Part shown: positions 1-7,827 of the stretch, piece after piece
Position numbering within the stretch: position 1 is the stretch's first letter
Layout: each line of letters opens with the position of its first letter
From: an uncultured Acidimicrobiales bacterium
GTDB lineage: Bacteria; Actinomycetota; Acidimicrobiia; Acidimicrobiales; SZUA-35
Assembly (NCBI GenBank): GCA_937925335.1
Contig: CALEWY010000014.1
Location: forward strand, 1 to 61,702
Reading direction: 5' to 3'
Length of the DNA stretch: 61,702 nucleotides
Position numbers and translations under genes: made by a program
The notes under the pieces: model-generated
Databases searched by the model: none
What the model was told of the DNA's origin: nothing
What the model saw: the letters and a program-made list of their open reading frames with translations, nothing else

Positions 1-1
1 G

Positions 2-1237
2 TACGCCCTGTTCGTTTCTGCTTTTGTTGCGGTGAGCCTTGGCGCCGTGCAGGCACTCGAGACCAACTCGGAGGACTTCTTGGTCCGAACGGGTTCTCAG
101 ATCGGTTCGCCGCGCCCCGCTCGCCAAGAGCTGGCAACGTCTGTGCTGGGAGCGCCATCGACGGCTCCAGCCAGCACGGCAACGCCAACAACAGCAACTC
201 CGCCGACTTCGACCGGGTCGACCGTTCCGCTCGGATTTCCTCCTGGTGACGCGATTCCGGCTGGGATCCCTGTTCCTGTCGTCACCTCGGGAGCGGGCAA
301 CGTGCCCGGCGCCGTGCCGACGGGCATCACCGACCCGTTCGACCCCACGAATGGCCCCTACGACAGCGACTTCGATACGTTCGTATTCTTCGAGCAGGAG
401 ACGCTTCTCACCAGCGATTTGACGCTTCCGGGCTATCCAACGATCCCCGCCGGCACAACAGTGTGCTCTTATTTCTTCCACTACTCCCCGGCCGACACGG
501 CAACGTCGACGCCGCCGACCACCTACAACTTTGGGCAACCGGTTCTTGCGACTGCTCACAGCAGCGGCACGCTGGCGTCGACCCAGAGTTTGGGCTCGCC
601 TCAGTCACCTTCGAATCAAGGGTTTGAGGGGAATCCCCTCAACCCGACGAACAGCGACACCATCGCAGTTAATGGCAGCGAGGTGACATTCCAGAACTTT
701 GCCGGCGAGCAGTTCGCAGACAATGCTCGAATCCTCACCGAATGTGCGCCGCCTCCCGTTGCAACCCCGCTCATCCAGGGTGTTGGTGACGCCTCCGGCA
801 GTTCCGGCAACTGGACCGATAACGGCAACGGCACGTTCACCTCGAACGTCGGCAACGCCAACGGTGCTCCGAACTACGGCAACACCCTCGAATTCACCTT
901 CGTCGTGCCTGCCGACGGCAACTATGACCTCGTCGGCGCCGTGCAAGGTAACGGTGGCAGCGCCGACTCCTTCTGGGTCGACGTGGCCGTCGACGGTGTG
1001 GCCTTCGACGAAGACCCGGCTGGTGGCGGCGGCACACTGTGCTGCAACTCCTGGCAGTGGGGCGGCATCCCGAGCAACGGCTCGGTCGAACAGTTCGACG
1101 TCCGGGACGGCACCAGCGGAGGCGGTCAGATCAACCCCGGACCGTTCCCCTTCACCGCAGGCCAAACGGTCACCGTTGTCGTTTCCAACCGTGAGGCTGG
1201 AACCACCATCGCCGGTATGGAACTCCGACAGATCTAA
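2..1237 (+). CDS. 5'-truncated protein with Flp/TadE-like N-terminal helix and C-terminal beta-sandwich
   Basis: The frame is open from base 2, so the true start lies outside the window. The first start codon inside is GTG at 32, but the ten codons before it (YALFVSAFVA) continue a hydrophobic helix running into VSLGAVQALETNSEDFL, which resembles the membrane helix of Flp-class prepilins. A Thr/Ala/Pro-rich linker follows (about residues 40-65 from the GTG). A middle region (110-235) contains FFEQETLLTSD and an isolated Cys pair. The C-terminal part (about 250-401) is rich in Gly, Asn and aromatic residues, with NGNGTFTSNVG and YDLVGAVQGNGGSADSFWVDVAVDG, and looks like a jelly-roll, carbohydrate-binding-like fold ending in VSNREAGTTIAGMELRQI. 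It is probably exported and membrane- or pilus-anchored. Function is unknown; the fold assignment is inference. TadE/TadG-like genes lie 12 kb downstream. Confidence 0.6.
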   Translation, partial: YALFVSAFVAVSLGAVQALETNSEDFLVRTGSQIGSPRPARQELATSVLGAPSTAPASTATPTTATPPTSTGSTVPLGFPPGDAIPAGIPVPVVTSGAGNVPGAVPTGITDPFDPTNGPYDSDFDTFVFFEQETLLTSDLTLPGYPTIPAGTTVCSYFFHYSPADTATSTPPTTYNFGQPVLATAHSSGTLASTQSLGSPQSPSNQGFEGNPLNPTNSDTIAVNGSEVTFQNFAGEQFADNARILTECAPPPVATPLIQGVGDASGSSGNWTDNGNGTFTSNVGNANGAPNYGNTLEFTFVVPADGNYDLVGAVQGNGGSADSFWVDVAVDGVAFDEDPAGGGGTLCCNSWQWGGIPSNGSVEQFDVRDGTSGGGQINPGPFPFTAGQTVTVVVSNREAGTTIAGMELRQI

Positions 1238-1275
1238 ACGGCGCCAACACCCGGTCAGCATCGGTCTCATCGCAC

Positions 1276-1298
1276 GCCTGGAGGGTTACCCTCCGGGC
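1276..1298 (+). promoter_or_regulatory. hairpin directly before the ndk start codon
   Basis: A stem of about 10 pairs (GCCTGGAGGG / CCCTCCGGGC, one G-T pair) with a 3-base TTA loop ends one base before the GTG at 1300. It lies 39 bases after the upstream stop codon. No T-run follows, so it is not a classical terminator. Its left arm contains GGAGGG, the only Shine-Dalgarno-like sequence before ndk, so the fold would bury it. It could be a translation-control hairpin or a weak terminator. Confidence 0.4.
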
Positions 1299-1299
1299 C

Positions 1300-1707
1300 G
1301 TGAGCCGTACATTTATCATCTGTAAGCCCGATTCCGTTGAGCGTGGTCTCGTCGGAGAGATCCTCAGCCGCTTTGAGCGCAAAGGTCTGTCGATCGTTGC
1401 CGCCGAGCTGCGGACCCTCGATGCCGACACCCTCGATCGTCACTACGAGGAACACGTCGGAAAGGGCTTCTACGGAGACCTCAAAGCGTTCATGAGCCGC
1501 AGCCCTGCGCTTGTCGCCGTGCTCGAGGGCCCGGACGACACCTTCGCCATCGTCCGCACGATGATGGGCCCGACCAACCCGGCCGAGGCGCCTCCCGGCA
1601 CTATCCGTGGCGACTTTGGCACAATTATGACCGAGAATCTCGTTCACGGATCCGACAGCAACGAATCCGCCGAACGCGAAATCGGAATTTTCTTCCCCGG
1701 TCTCTAA
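1300..1707 (+). CDS. ndk: nucleoside diphosphate kinase
   Basis: Transfers the gamma phosphate of ATP to nucleoside diphosphates through a phosphohistidine, balancing NTP and dNTP pools in the cytosol. The 135-residue length matches the family. The N-terminus (SRTFIICKPDSVERGL) is characteristic. The active-site histidine is H116 within NLVHGSDSNESAEREI. The GTG start at 1300 is fixed by the conserved N-terminus. In actinobacteria ndk commonly precedes mreB, as here. The start codon sits just behind a hairpin (1276-1298). Confidence 0.97.
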   Translation: MSRTFIICKPDSVERGLVGEILSRFERKGLSIVAAELRTLDADTLDRHYEEHVGKGFYGDLKAFMSRSPALVAVLEGPDDTFAIVRTMMGPTNPAEAPPGTIRGDFGTIMTENLVHGSDSNESAEREIGIFFPGL

Positions 1708-1754
1708 CCGGTCTGTTCCGGGCCTGGGCCTGGCTGGGCGATTTCACCTTCGCC

Positions 1755-1783
1755 TTGTGAGGTCCGGTCCGAACTCTTAGGGT
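1755..1783 (+). promoter_or_regulatory. mreB promoter candidate
   Basis: TTGTGA (1755-1760) and TAGGGT (1778-1783) are separated by exactly 17 bases, a sigma-70-type layout. Transcription would begin near 1790, leaving about 26 bases before the mreB GTG. A Shine-Dalgarno AAGGGA lies at 1805-1810. This is one of the few starts here with both a -35-like box and a leader. Confidence 0.45.
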
Positions 1784-1816
1784 GACTCCGGCGGGGTAGT
1801 TCCCAAGGGAGTCCGT

Positions 1817-2863
1817 GTGGCTGCGAAACGAATTTCCAGTGTTCTTGGGTCCGTGGGCGCCCGCGATATGGCCGTCGACCTCGGCACGGCGAACACGCTC
1901 GTCTACGTGCGCGGCCACGGCATCGTTCTGAACGAGCCGTCCGTCGTGGCGATCAACGTGAACTCCAACCGACCGCTTGCCGTCGGTGTGGAAGCAAAAC
2001 GGATGATCGGTCGCACGCCGAGCCATATCCAAGCCATTCGGCCGCTCAAAGACGGCGTCATCGCTGATTTCGATATCTGCGAAGAAATGCTCCGGTACTT
2101 CATCCAGAAGGTCAGCCCCGGACGCTGGGTGGCGAAACCCCGAATCGTGATCTGCGTTCCGTCAGGCATCACCGGCGTCGAGCAACGAGCCGTGCGCGAT
2201 GCTGCGGAGTTCGCTGGCGCCCGCCAAGCCATCATCATCGAAGAGCCGATGGCCGCCGCGATCGGCGCAGGCCTGCCCGTGCAGGACCCAACCGGCAACA
2301 TGATCGTCGATATTGGCGGTGGCACAACCGAGGTTGCCGTCATCTCGCTCGGCGGCATCGTTGCGAGCCAGTCCGTGCGTATCGGTGGTGATGAGCTCGA
2401 TCAATCGATCATCAGCTACATCAAGAAGGAATACAGCCTTGCGCTCGGTGAGCGCACCGCCGAAGAGATCAAGATCTCACTCGGCTCCGCCTTTCGACTC
2501 CAAGAGGAGTTCGAAGCCGAGATCCGAGGCCGTGACCTCGTCAGCGGCCTTCCGAAAACGATCGTCACGACCACCGAAGAGATGCGCGAAGCACTCGCAG
2601 AGCCGGTGAGCTCAATCGTCGACGCCGTCAAGGTGACACTCGACAAGACACCGCCGGAGCTTGCCGCCGACATCATGGAACACGGCATCACCCTGGCCGG
2701 TGGCGGTGCACTTTTGCACGGGCTTCCGCAACGCCTGGAGAGCGAGACGGGTATGCCGATCAAGATGGCCAAGAACCCGCTGCACGCTGTCGCTATCGGG
2801 TCCGGTCAATACCTCGAGGCGTACGACTCACTCCGCAATCTCTACCCCGGTCAGCAAGACTGA
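1817..2863 (+). CDS. mreB: rod shape-determining protein MreB
   Basis: Bacterial actin homologue that forms membrane-associated filaments directing lateral-wall synthesis by RodA and PBP2. At 348 residues it has the usual length. The actin-fold ATP-binding motifs are visible: phosphate-1 MAVDLGTANTLVYVRG near residue 18, phosphate-2 MIVDIGGGTTEVAVIS near 161, and the adenosine motif GITLAGGGALLHGLP near 290. The GTG start at 1817 has AAGGGA six bases upstream. It is the first gene of mreB-mreC-mreD-mrdA-rodA, and its presence implies rod-type elongation at some stage of life. Confidence 0.98.
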   Translation: MAAKRISSVLGSVGARDMAVDLGTANTLVYVRGHGIVLNEPSVVAINVNSNRPLAVGVEAKRMIGRTPSHIQAIRPLKDGVIADFDICEEMLRYFIQKVSPGRWVAKPRIVICVPSGITGVEQRAVRDAAEFAGARQAIIIEEPMAAAIGAGLPVQDPTGNMIVDIGGGTTEVAVISLGGIVASQSVRIGGDELDQSIISYIKKEYSLALGERTAEEIKISLGSAFRLQEEFEAEIRGRDLVSGLPKTIVTTTEEMREALAEPVSSIVDAVKVTLDKTPPELAADIMEHGITLAGGGALLHGLPQRLESETGMPIKMAKNPLHAVAIGSGQYLEAYDSLRNLYPGQQD

Positions 2864-2888
2864 TCGCCCCGTCGGGGGTTGTTGAGCT

Positions 2889-3695
2889 GTGGCCAATCGA
2901 ACCGTTTCGTCACGACGCATCGTTTTGCTGCTCGTCGTGACAGCGCTTGCGATGATGACGCTCGACGCTCGCCAGACCGGCCCATTCCAAGGTGTTCGAG
3001 AAGCGGCCTACAGCGTGACGAGTCCGCTTCGATCCGCGGTTGGCTTCATTCTGAGCCCGATCGGTGACACGTGGCAGGGCATCGTCCACTACGACGACTT
3101 GGCGGCGGAGAACGACGAGCTGCGCGAACGGGTCGCTGAGCTCGAGGGTGTCGTCGATCGGCTGCCGGACCGCGAAGCAGAACTGAACGAACTCAAGATC
3201 GGAACCGACATCGACTTTGTCGAAGCGCTCCCAACGATTGCAGCCTCGGTCACCTCCGACCGGCGAACATCGGTCGAGCGGATCATCGAGATCGATCGAG
3301 GGAGCGACGACGGTCTGCGAGAGGGCATGCCCGTTGTGACCGGCGATGGTCTTGTTGGTCGAATCATTCTGGTGACCGGCGAGACGTCACAGGTGCAGCT
3401 GATCTCCGATCCTCGAACCTCGATCGGCGTGGTGTCGAGAGGGACCCGCGCGATCGGCGTGACGACCGGCGATGGTGATGGGGTTGACCTGCGAGTCGAC
3501 CTCGAAGAGGGTGCGGTCGACGTGCTGGCGCCCGGCGTTCGGTTTGAAACGAGCGGACTCAACGCGAGCGACTATCCGGGGGGAATTCCGGTCGGCAGGC
3601 TCGTCATCGATGGCGTCCGCGTTCGAATCGAACCACTTGCCGATCTCGACCGCCTCGCGTTCGTCACGGTCATCCTCACCGAGGAGGATCGATGA
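2889..3695 (+). CDS. mreC: rod shape-determining protein MreC
   Basis: Membrane-anchored periplasmic scaffold that activates PBP2 within the elongasome. The 268 residues start with a short basic N-terminus and one membrane helix (about 10-27, IVLLLVVTALAMM). A coiled-coil stretch (about 75-108, LAAENDELRERVAELEGVV) and the MreC beta-barrel domain follow, including GRIILVTGETSQVQLISD and the closing GIPVGRLVIDGV. GTG start. The 3' end overlaps mreD by four bases (ATGA), implying translational coupling. Confidence 0.95.
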   Translation: MANRTVSSRRIVLLLVVTALAMMTLDARQTGPFQGVREAAYSVTSPLRSAVGFILSPIGDTWQGIVHYDDLAAENDELRERVAELEGVVDRLPDREAELNELKIGTDIDFVEALPTIAASVTSDRRTSVERIIEIDRGSDDGLREGMPVVTGDGLVGRIILVTGETSQVQLISDPRTSIGVVSRGTRAIGVTTGDGDGVDLRVDLEEGAVDVLAPGVRFETSGLNASDYPGGIPVGRLVIDGVRVRIEPLADLDRLAFVTVILTEEDR

Positions 3696-4237
3696 ACACG
3701 GGTCGGGTTCGGTGGTTGCGAGCGCTTGGTGTGATCCTCGCCGTTGCGATCGTGCAGGTTGGCACGTTCGATCAGACCCTGTTGTTTGACCGAGTCCGTC
3801 TCGATCTGCCGTTGTACTTGCTGGTGGCGATTGGATTTGTGTCGCAGAGCCAAGAAGCGGCGTTCTTGGGGTTTGTGACCGGTCTCTCGGTCGACTTGTT
3901 CCAGTTCGCGCCGTTTGGCGTCTACGCCCTGCTGTTCTCCGTGGTGGCGTGGGGTCTGGCCGAAAGTCAGATCCGTCTCCTTCATCCCGGTCCGTTGTTT
4001 CGCACGATTCAGGGGGCCATGGCGATCATCGGAGCGACGATCCTGATGTGGTTTGCGGGCGTCATCTTCGAGCAGGATCCACCTCCGTTCACGAACCACA
4101 CGTTGATCACCCTGCTGATGATCGGTGCGATTGGATCGGTGATGGTTCATCCCGCCACACAGGTGGCACGCTGGATGCTTCATGACCGCCCGTCGAGCGA
4201 TATGACCAGCGCTCCAACATCCGCCACAGCCAGATGA
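3692..4237 (+). CDS. mreD: rod shape-determining protein MreD
   Basis: Small polytopic membrane protein of the elongasome, 181 residues with about five hydrophobic segments (for example ALGVILAVAIVQVG, LPLYLLVAIGFV, VYALLFSVVAWGLA, MAIIGATILMWFAGVIF, LITLLMIGAIGSVMV). The ATG overlaps the mreC stop (ATGA at 3692). Identification rests on position and topology because MreD sequences diverge quickly. The stop codon lies in the first copy of a 14-bp tandem repeat that also supplies the mrdA start. Confidence 0.88.
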   Translation: MNTGRVRWLRALGVILAVAIVQVGTFDQTLLFDRVRLDLPLYLLVAIGFVSQSQEAAFLGFVTGLSVDLFQFAPFGVYALLFSVVAWGLAESQIRLLHPGPLFRTIQGAMAIIGATILMWFAGVIFEQDPPPFTNHTLITLLMIGAIGSVMVHPATQVARWMLHDRPSSDMTSAPTSATAR

Positions 4238-4266
4238 ACACAGCCAGATGAACACAGCCCGATGAA
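4225..4266 (+). repeat. 14-bp tandem repeat x3 spanning the mreD stop and mrdA start
   Basis: Unit CACAGCCAGATGAA at 4225-4238 and 4239-4252, with a third copy at 4253-4266 carrying one change (C for A). Each copy has an ATG (4234, 4248, 4262). Because 14 is not a multiple of 3, the three ATGs fall in three different frames; only 4262 opens mrdA. Confidence 0.95.
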
Positions 4267-6562
4267 CAACGACACGGGGGAGACCGAGATCAGCGGTCGC
4301 CGGTTTGGCGCGCTCGCCATCGTGGCGCTGCTCGTGTTTGGGTCATTGGTCGCCCGACTGTGGTTCCTGCAGGTCGTGACCCCAGAAGCGGCGGTCGAGA
4401 CCGCGACCTCCAATCGTGAGCGTGAGATCTGGGTCGAAGCGCCACGAGGCCGGATCCTCGACTCCGAAGGCCGTGTGCTCGCCGGGCGGCGAGAATCGCT
4501 GGTGGTCACGCTCGATTGGACCGAACTGGCCGAACTCTCTTCGGAGGAGCGGGCTGAGATCTTCGGAGAGGTCGCCGAGGAGCTCAACCGGGCTGGGTTG
4601 AAGACCAAACAGGACGAACTCGACCGAACCTATTCACGCGCTCGCAACGGTGACCTCAAGCCCGTCGTCGTGGCCGAGGACGTTGGTGAGGACGTCTGGA
4701 TCCTGATCCAAGAACGGGCCTACCCCGGCTTCCAGGTCGAGCGCCGATTTGTGCGCACCTACCCTTATGGCGACATCGGCGCCCACATCATCGGCTACAC
4801 GGGCAGCGTTCGAAGCACGGACGTTGCCGCGTCGCTGAACGAAGCCAGCGACAAGATCTACCTCCCGGGCGACGAGGTTGGCCTGACCGGGATCGAGAAG
4901 GTGTTCGAGGAGACGTTGCGAGGCACTCCTGAACATCGAGTCGTCGAGATCGACGCGAACAACCGGATCATTCGAACCGCCGAGATCTTGCAACCGGCTG
5001 TGCCTGGACAAGACATCTACCTCACGATCAACATCGATCTTCAGTACGCGGCCGAGCAGATCCTTGCCGACGAACTCCGCCTTGCCCGCCAACGCGATGC
5101 CTGTGTGGGATGTCTCCCGCATGTTGCTGAAGCCGGAAGCCTGGTCGCCCTCGACGTCAACGACGGCTCGGTGATCGCCCTTGCCTCACTGCCGACCTAC
5201 GACCCGACCGACTTCATCTTTGGCATCAGTTCCGAGCAGTTCGAGTTCTTGGAGAACCGGCCGGACAAGCCGCTGTTCGACCGAGCCACTCGCGGCGGCT
5301 ACTCCATTGGTTCAACGTTCAAGCCCATCACTGCGTACGCCGCGCTGGAGACGGGACTGCGTACCGAATGGGAGGTTTGGGACGACGCCGGGTTCTACGA
5401 GATCGACGAGTGCACGGCCGGCTGCCGATTCCAGAACGCGGGCGGAGCCGTGATGGGCCCAGTCGACTTGCGCGAGTCGCTCGAACGATCGAGTGACACC
5501 TACTTCTACGCCATCGGAGCCGAGGCGTGGGAGAACCGAAACTTCCTTGGTGAAACGCCGATTCAGGATGTCGCCGGCAACTTCGGGCTTGGTCAAGCCA
5601 CCGGGATCCAGCTCTCGAACGAATCCGCCGGCAGGGTTCCGACACCCGAGAACATGCGCGAGACATTCGACGTTGGATGGTTCGCTGGCAACAACGTCAA
5701 CCTGTCGATCGGCCAGGGTGATCTGCTCGTTTCACCGCTGCAACTTGCGAATATGTACGCCATGATCGGAACCGGTGGCGCCCGCTATCAGCCTCGAATC
5801 GTCGACCGGGCCGTCGATCCGGAGACGGGGGAGACCACGCTCGAGATCAAGGTGATCCAAAGCGAGACCGAGCCGCTCGATCCCGCCATCATGTCGCCGA
5901 TCCGAGACGGACTGTTCCGGGTACCGACAACGGGAACCGGAGCTGAGTCGTTCGCCGGTTTCCCTCTCGACACCTACCCGATTGCTGGCAAGACGGGAAC
6001 GGTGCAAAAGAACGGTCAAGCCGACTCGGCCGTGTTTGCGGCGTTCGGTCCGGGCCTGAATCCTGACTACGCCGTTGCCGCTGTCCTCGAAGAGGCGGGA
6101 TTTGGTGGTGACGCAGCCGCCCCAGCGGTCCGGCGCTTCTTCGAATTACTCGCCGGAATCGTCGAGGTTCGCCCGGCTCCACTCGCCGACGAGGCTCGGT
6201 TCCAGTTTGATCGTCCGCTGATCCCGGAAGGTGTCGTCGCTCCCATCGAAGATTCTGAGCCCGAGCCCGCGGCCCAGAATGCACCATCGACGACGACCGC
6301 ACTTGGCACCGAGGCTGCCCCGTCGACGACCGCACCTCCTGCGGCTGATCCAGCAACGACCGCACCGGCTGAAGCCGAGTCAACGAGTTCGACTCCTGCC
6401 CCGACGTCGCCACCGACCACACCGGCGACCTCTTCGCTTCCGACCTCCTCGTCGACCACGGCGCCGCCGACAAGTGCGGCCGACCCGACTGTGGCAGTCG
6501 AACCGGAGAATGCAGACGATGACGGCTCCGCCGCCGTCGCGGACACGACGGGTGGTCCCTGA
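4262..6562 (+). CDS. mrdA: penicillin-binding protein 2 (peptidoglycan transpeptidase)
   Basis: Class B PBP that cross-links peptidoglycan in the elongasome together with RodA. It has a cytoplasmic stub, a membrane helix (about 16-36), a pedestal/dimerisation domain (55-240) and the transpeptidase domain. Catalytic STFK is S351-K354, the second motif is SSD at 410-412 (SxD is usual in PBP2), and KTGT is 577-580. At 766 residues it is longer than typical because of a tail of over 100 Ser/Thr/Pro/Ala-rich residues (from about 655), a likely extracellular linker. The ATG at 4262 lies in the third copy of a 14-bp repeat; the stop overlaps rodA by one base. Confidence 0.96.
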   Translation: MNNDTGETEISGRRFGALAIVALLVFGSLVARLWFLQVVTPEAAVETATSNREREIWVEAPRGRILDSEGRVLAGRRESLVVTLDWTELAELSSEERAEIFGEVAEELNRAGLKTKQDELDRTYSRARNGDLKPVVVAEDVGEDVWILIQERAYPGFQVERRFVRTYPYGDIGAHIIGYTGSVRSTDVAASLNEASDKIYLPGDEVGLTGIEKVFEETLRGTPEHRVVEIDANNRIIRTAEILQPAVPGQDIYLTINIDLQYAAEQILADELRLARQRDACVGCLPHVAEAGSLVALDVNDGSVIALASLPTYDPTDFIFGISSEQFEFLENRPDKPLFDRATRGGYSIGSTFKPITAYAALETGLRTEWEVWDDAGFYEIDECTAGCRFQNAGGAVMGPVDLRESLERSSDTYFYAIGAEAWENRNFLGETPIQDVAGNFGLGQATGIQLSNESAGRVPTPENMRETFDVGWFAGNNVNLSIGQGDLLVSPLQLANMYAMIGTGGARYQPRIVDRAVDPETGETTLEIKVIQSETEPLDPAIMSPIRDGLFRVPTTGTGAESFAGFPLDTYPIAGKTGTVQKNGQADSAVFAAFGPGLNPDYAVAAVLEEAGFGGDAAAPAVRRFFELLAGIVEVRPAPLADEARFQFDRPLIPEGVVAPIEDSEPEPAAQNAPSTTTALGTEAAPSTTAPPAADPATTAPAEAESTSSTPAPTSPPTTPATSSLPTSSSTTAPPTSAADPTVAVEPENADDDGSAAVADTTGGP

Positions 6563-7710
6563 TGGCGCTCTCGACCCCCTTCTCACCGTCGGCCCGTCCG
6601 AGCGGCTCTGTCCGTCGAGAATCTGCGTCGGCAAAGTTGGCAAACGTCGACTGGACGCTCGCACTTCTATCGGTGCTGATCGTCCCGATCGGCATCACCG
6701 CGATCTACAGCGCAACCCGCAACGCTTCAGGCGAGACGTTCTTGATGCGCCAGGGGATCTTCTTCATGGCGGGGCTGATCGCCATGACGTTTGTTGCCGC
6801 CTTTGACTACCGAGCCTTTCGAGACTTCCTCGGCGTGGTCTACATCACCACCGGGGCAGCGCTCGTCCTCGTGCTGATCATCGGCAAGGAGGTGAAGGGC
6901 ACGAAGGGCTGGTTTGAGTTCGGCTTCGTCAGTGTGCAACCGGCCGAATTCGCCAAACTTGCTCTCGTCGTTGTGCTGGCGGCCATGTTCACGGGCCGGA
7001 CGGGCAGTGTCGATGCCACGCGGGTGACCGGTGGGCTCGTCGTGTTCTCAGCGCTGTCCATTCTTGTGTACCTGGAGGGCGAAACAGGCTCGATCCTCGT
7101 CTACGCGTTCATCACGCTCGGCATCTTCATGGTCGCCGGTGTGCCGGTCCGGATCATCGTGTTGCTCATCGCATCAGCGGCGGTCCTCGTCTCGGTAATC
7201 TTGAACAGCGAGGTTCTGGCTGACTACCAACAGCAGAGGCTGACGAGTTTCGTCGACGACGCATCGCCGTTTGCCTACAACCAGGTGCAATCGACCACGG
7301 CCGTCGCGTCGGGTGGGATCACCGGACAAGGCCTGTTCGAGGGCCCCCAAACCCAGTTCGGGTTCGTTCCCGAACAACGCACCGACTTCATCTTCACCGT
7401 GATCGCCGAGGAATTCGGTTTTGTTGGCGCCGCCGTGGTGCTCGGCCTCGAAGCGTTGATCCTGCTGCGAATCTTCCGAGTTGCTCAACTCGCTCGTGAC
7501 GGATTCGGGGCGCTCATCTGTGTCGGTGTATTCAGCATGATCTTGATCCAGATCTTCCAGAACGTCGGGATGACCATGCGGCTGATGCCGATCACTGGCA
7601 TCCCCTTGCCGTTCATTTCTTACGGCGGTAGTTCACTGCTCACCTCACTCATCGGGCTGGGGCTGGTCCAGTCGGTCGCCATCCACCGTCATCGAGGGTC
7701 TCCTGTCTAA
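6562..7710 (+). CDS. rodA: SEDS glycosyltransferase RodA
   Basis: Polytopic peptidoglycan polymerase of the SEDS family, partner of the upstream PBP2. At 382 residues it has about ten membrane segments and family signatures such as KGTKGWFEFGFVSVQPAEFAKLA and, near the C-terminus, GIPLPFISYGGSSLLTSLIGLGL. The conserved QSTTAVASGGITGQGLFEG loop is present. RodA rather than FtsW is assigned because it ends the mre operon. Start ATG shares its first base with the mrdA stop (TGATG). Confidence 0.95.
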   Translation: MALSTPFSPSARPSGSVRRESASAKLANVDWTLALLSVLIVPIGITAIYSATRNASGETFLMRQGIFFMAGLIAMTFVAAFDYRAFRDFLGVVYITTGAALVLVLIIGKEVKGTKGWFEFGFVSVQPAEFAKLALVVVLAAMFTGRTGSVDATRVTGGLVVFSALSILVYLEGETGSILVYAFITLGIFMVAGVPVRIIVLLIASAAVLVSVILNSEVLADYQQQRLTSFVDDASPFAYNQVQSTTAVASGGITGQGLFEGPQTQFGFVPEQRTDFIFTVIAEEFGFVGAAVVLGLEALILLRIFRVAQLARDGFGALICVGVFSMILIQIFQNVGMTMRLMPITGIPLPFISYGGSSLLTSLIGLGLVQSVAIHRHRGSPV

Positions 7711-7741
7711 CGAGCCCGGCTCACTCGCCCGTCTAGAACTC

Positions 7742-7747
7742 TAGATT
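7742..7747 (+). promoter_or_regulatory. -10-like hexamer before the upstream GTG (7756)
   Basis: TAGATT followed by eight bases (CACGGAGA) and then GTG 7756. It is embedded in two TCTAGA palindromes (7732-7737 and 7740-7745). An identical hexamer with identical spacing precedes the in-frame GTG at 7828. Confidence 0.35.
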
Positions 7748-7813
7748 CACGGAGAGTGCCTGTTCGAGTGCTTATGGTGAATTTTGATCCACACTGTTCG
7801 GCGCTCCAGCCGC

Positions 7814-7819
7814 TAGATT
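7814..7819 (+). promoter_or_regulatory. leaderless -10 hexamer before GTG 7828
   Basis: TAGATT, then eight bases, then GTG 7828. No Shine-Dalgarno sequence lies in between, so a transcript starting about seven bases after the hexamer would begin at or next to the start codon. Confidence 0.45.
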
Positions 7820-7827
7820 GCAATCCA

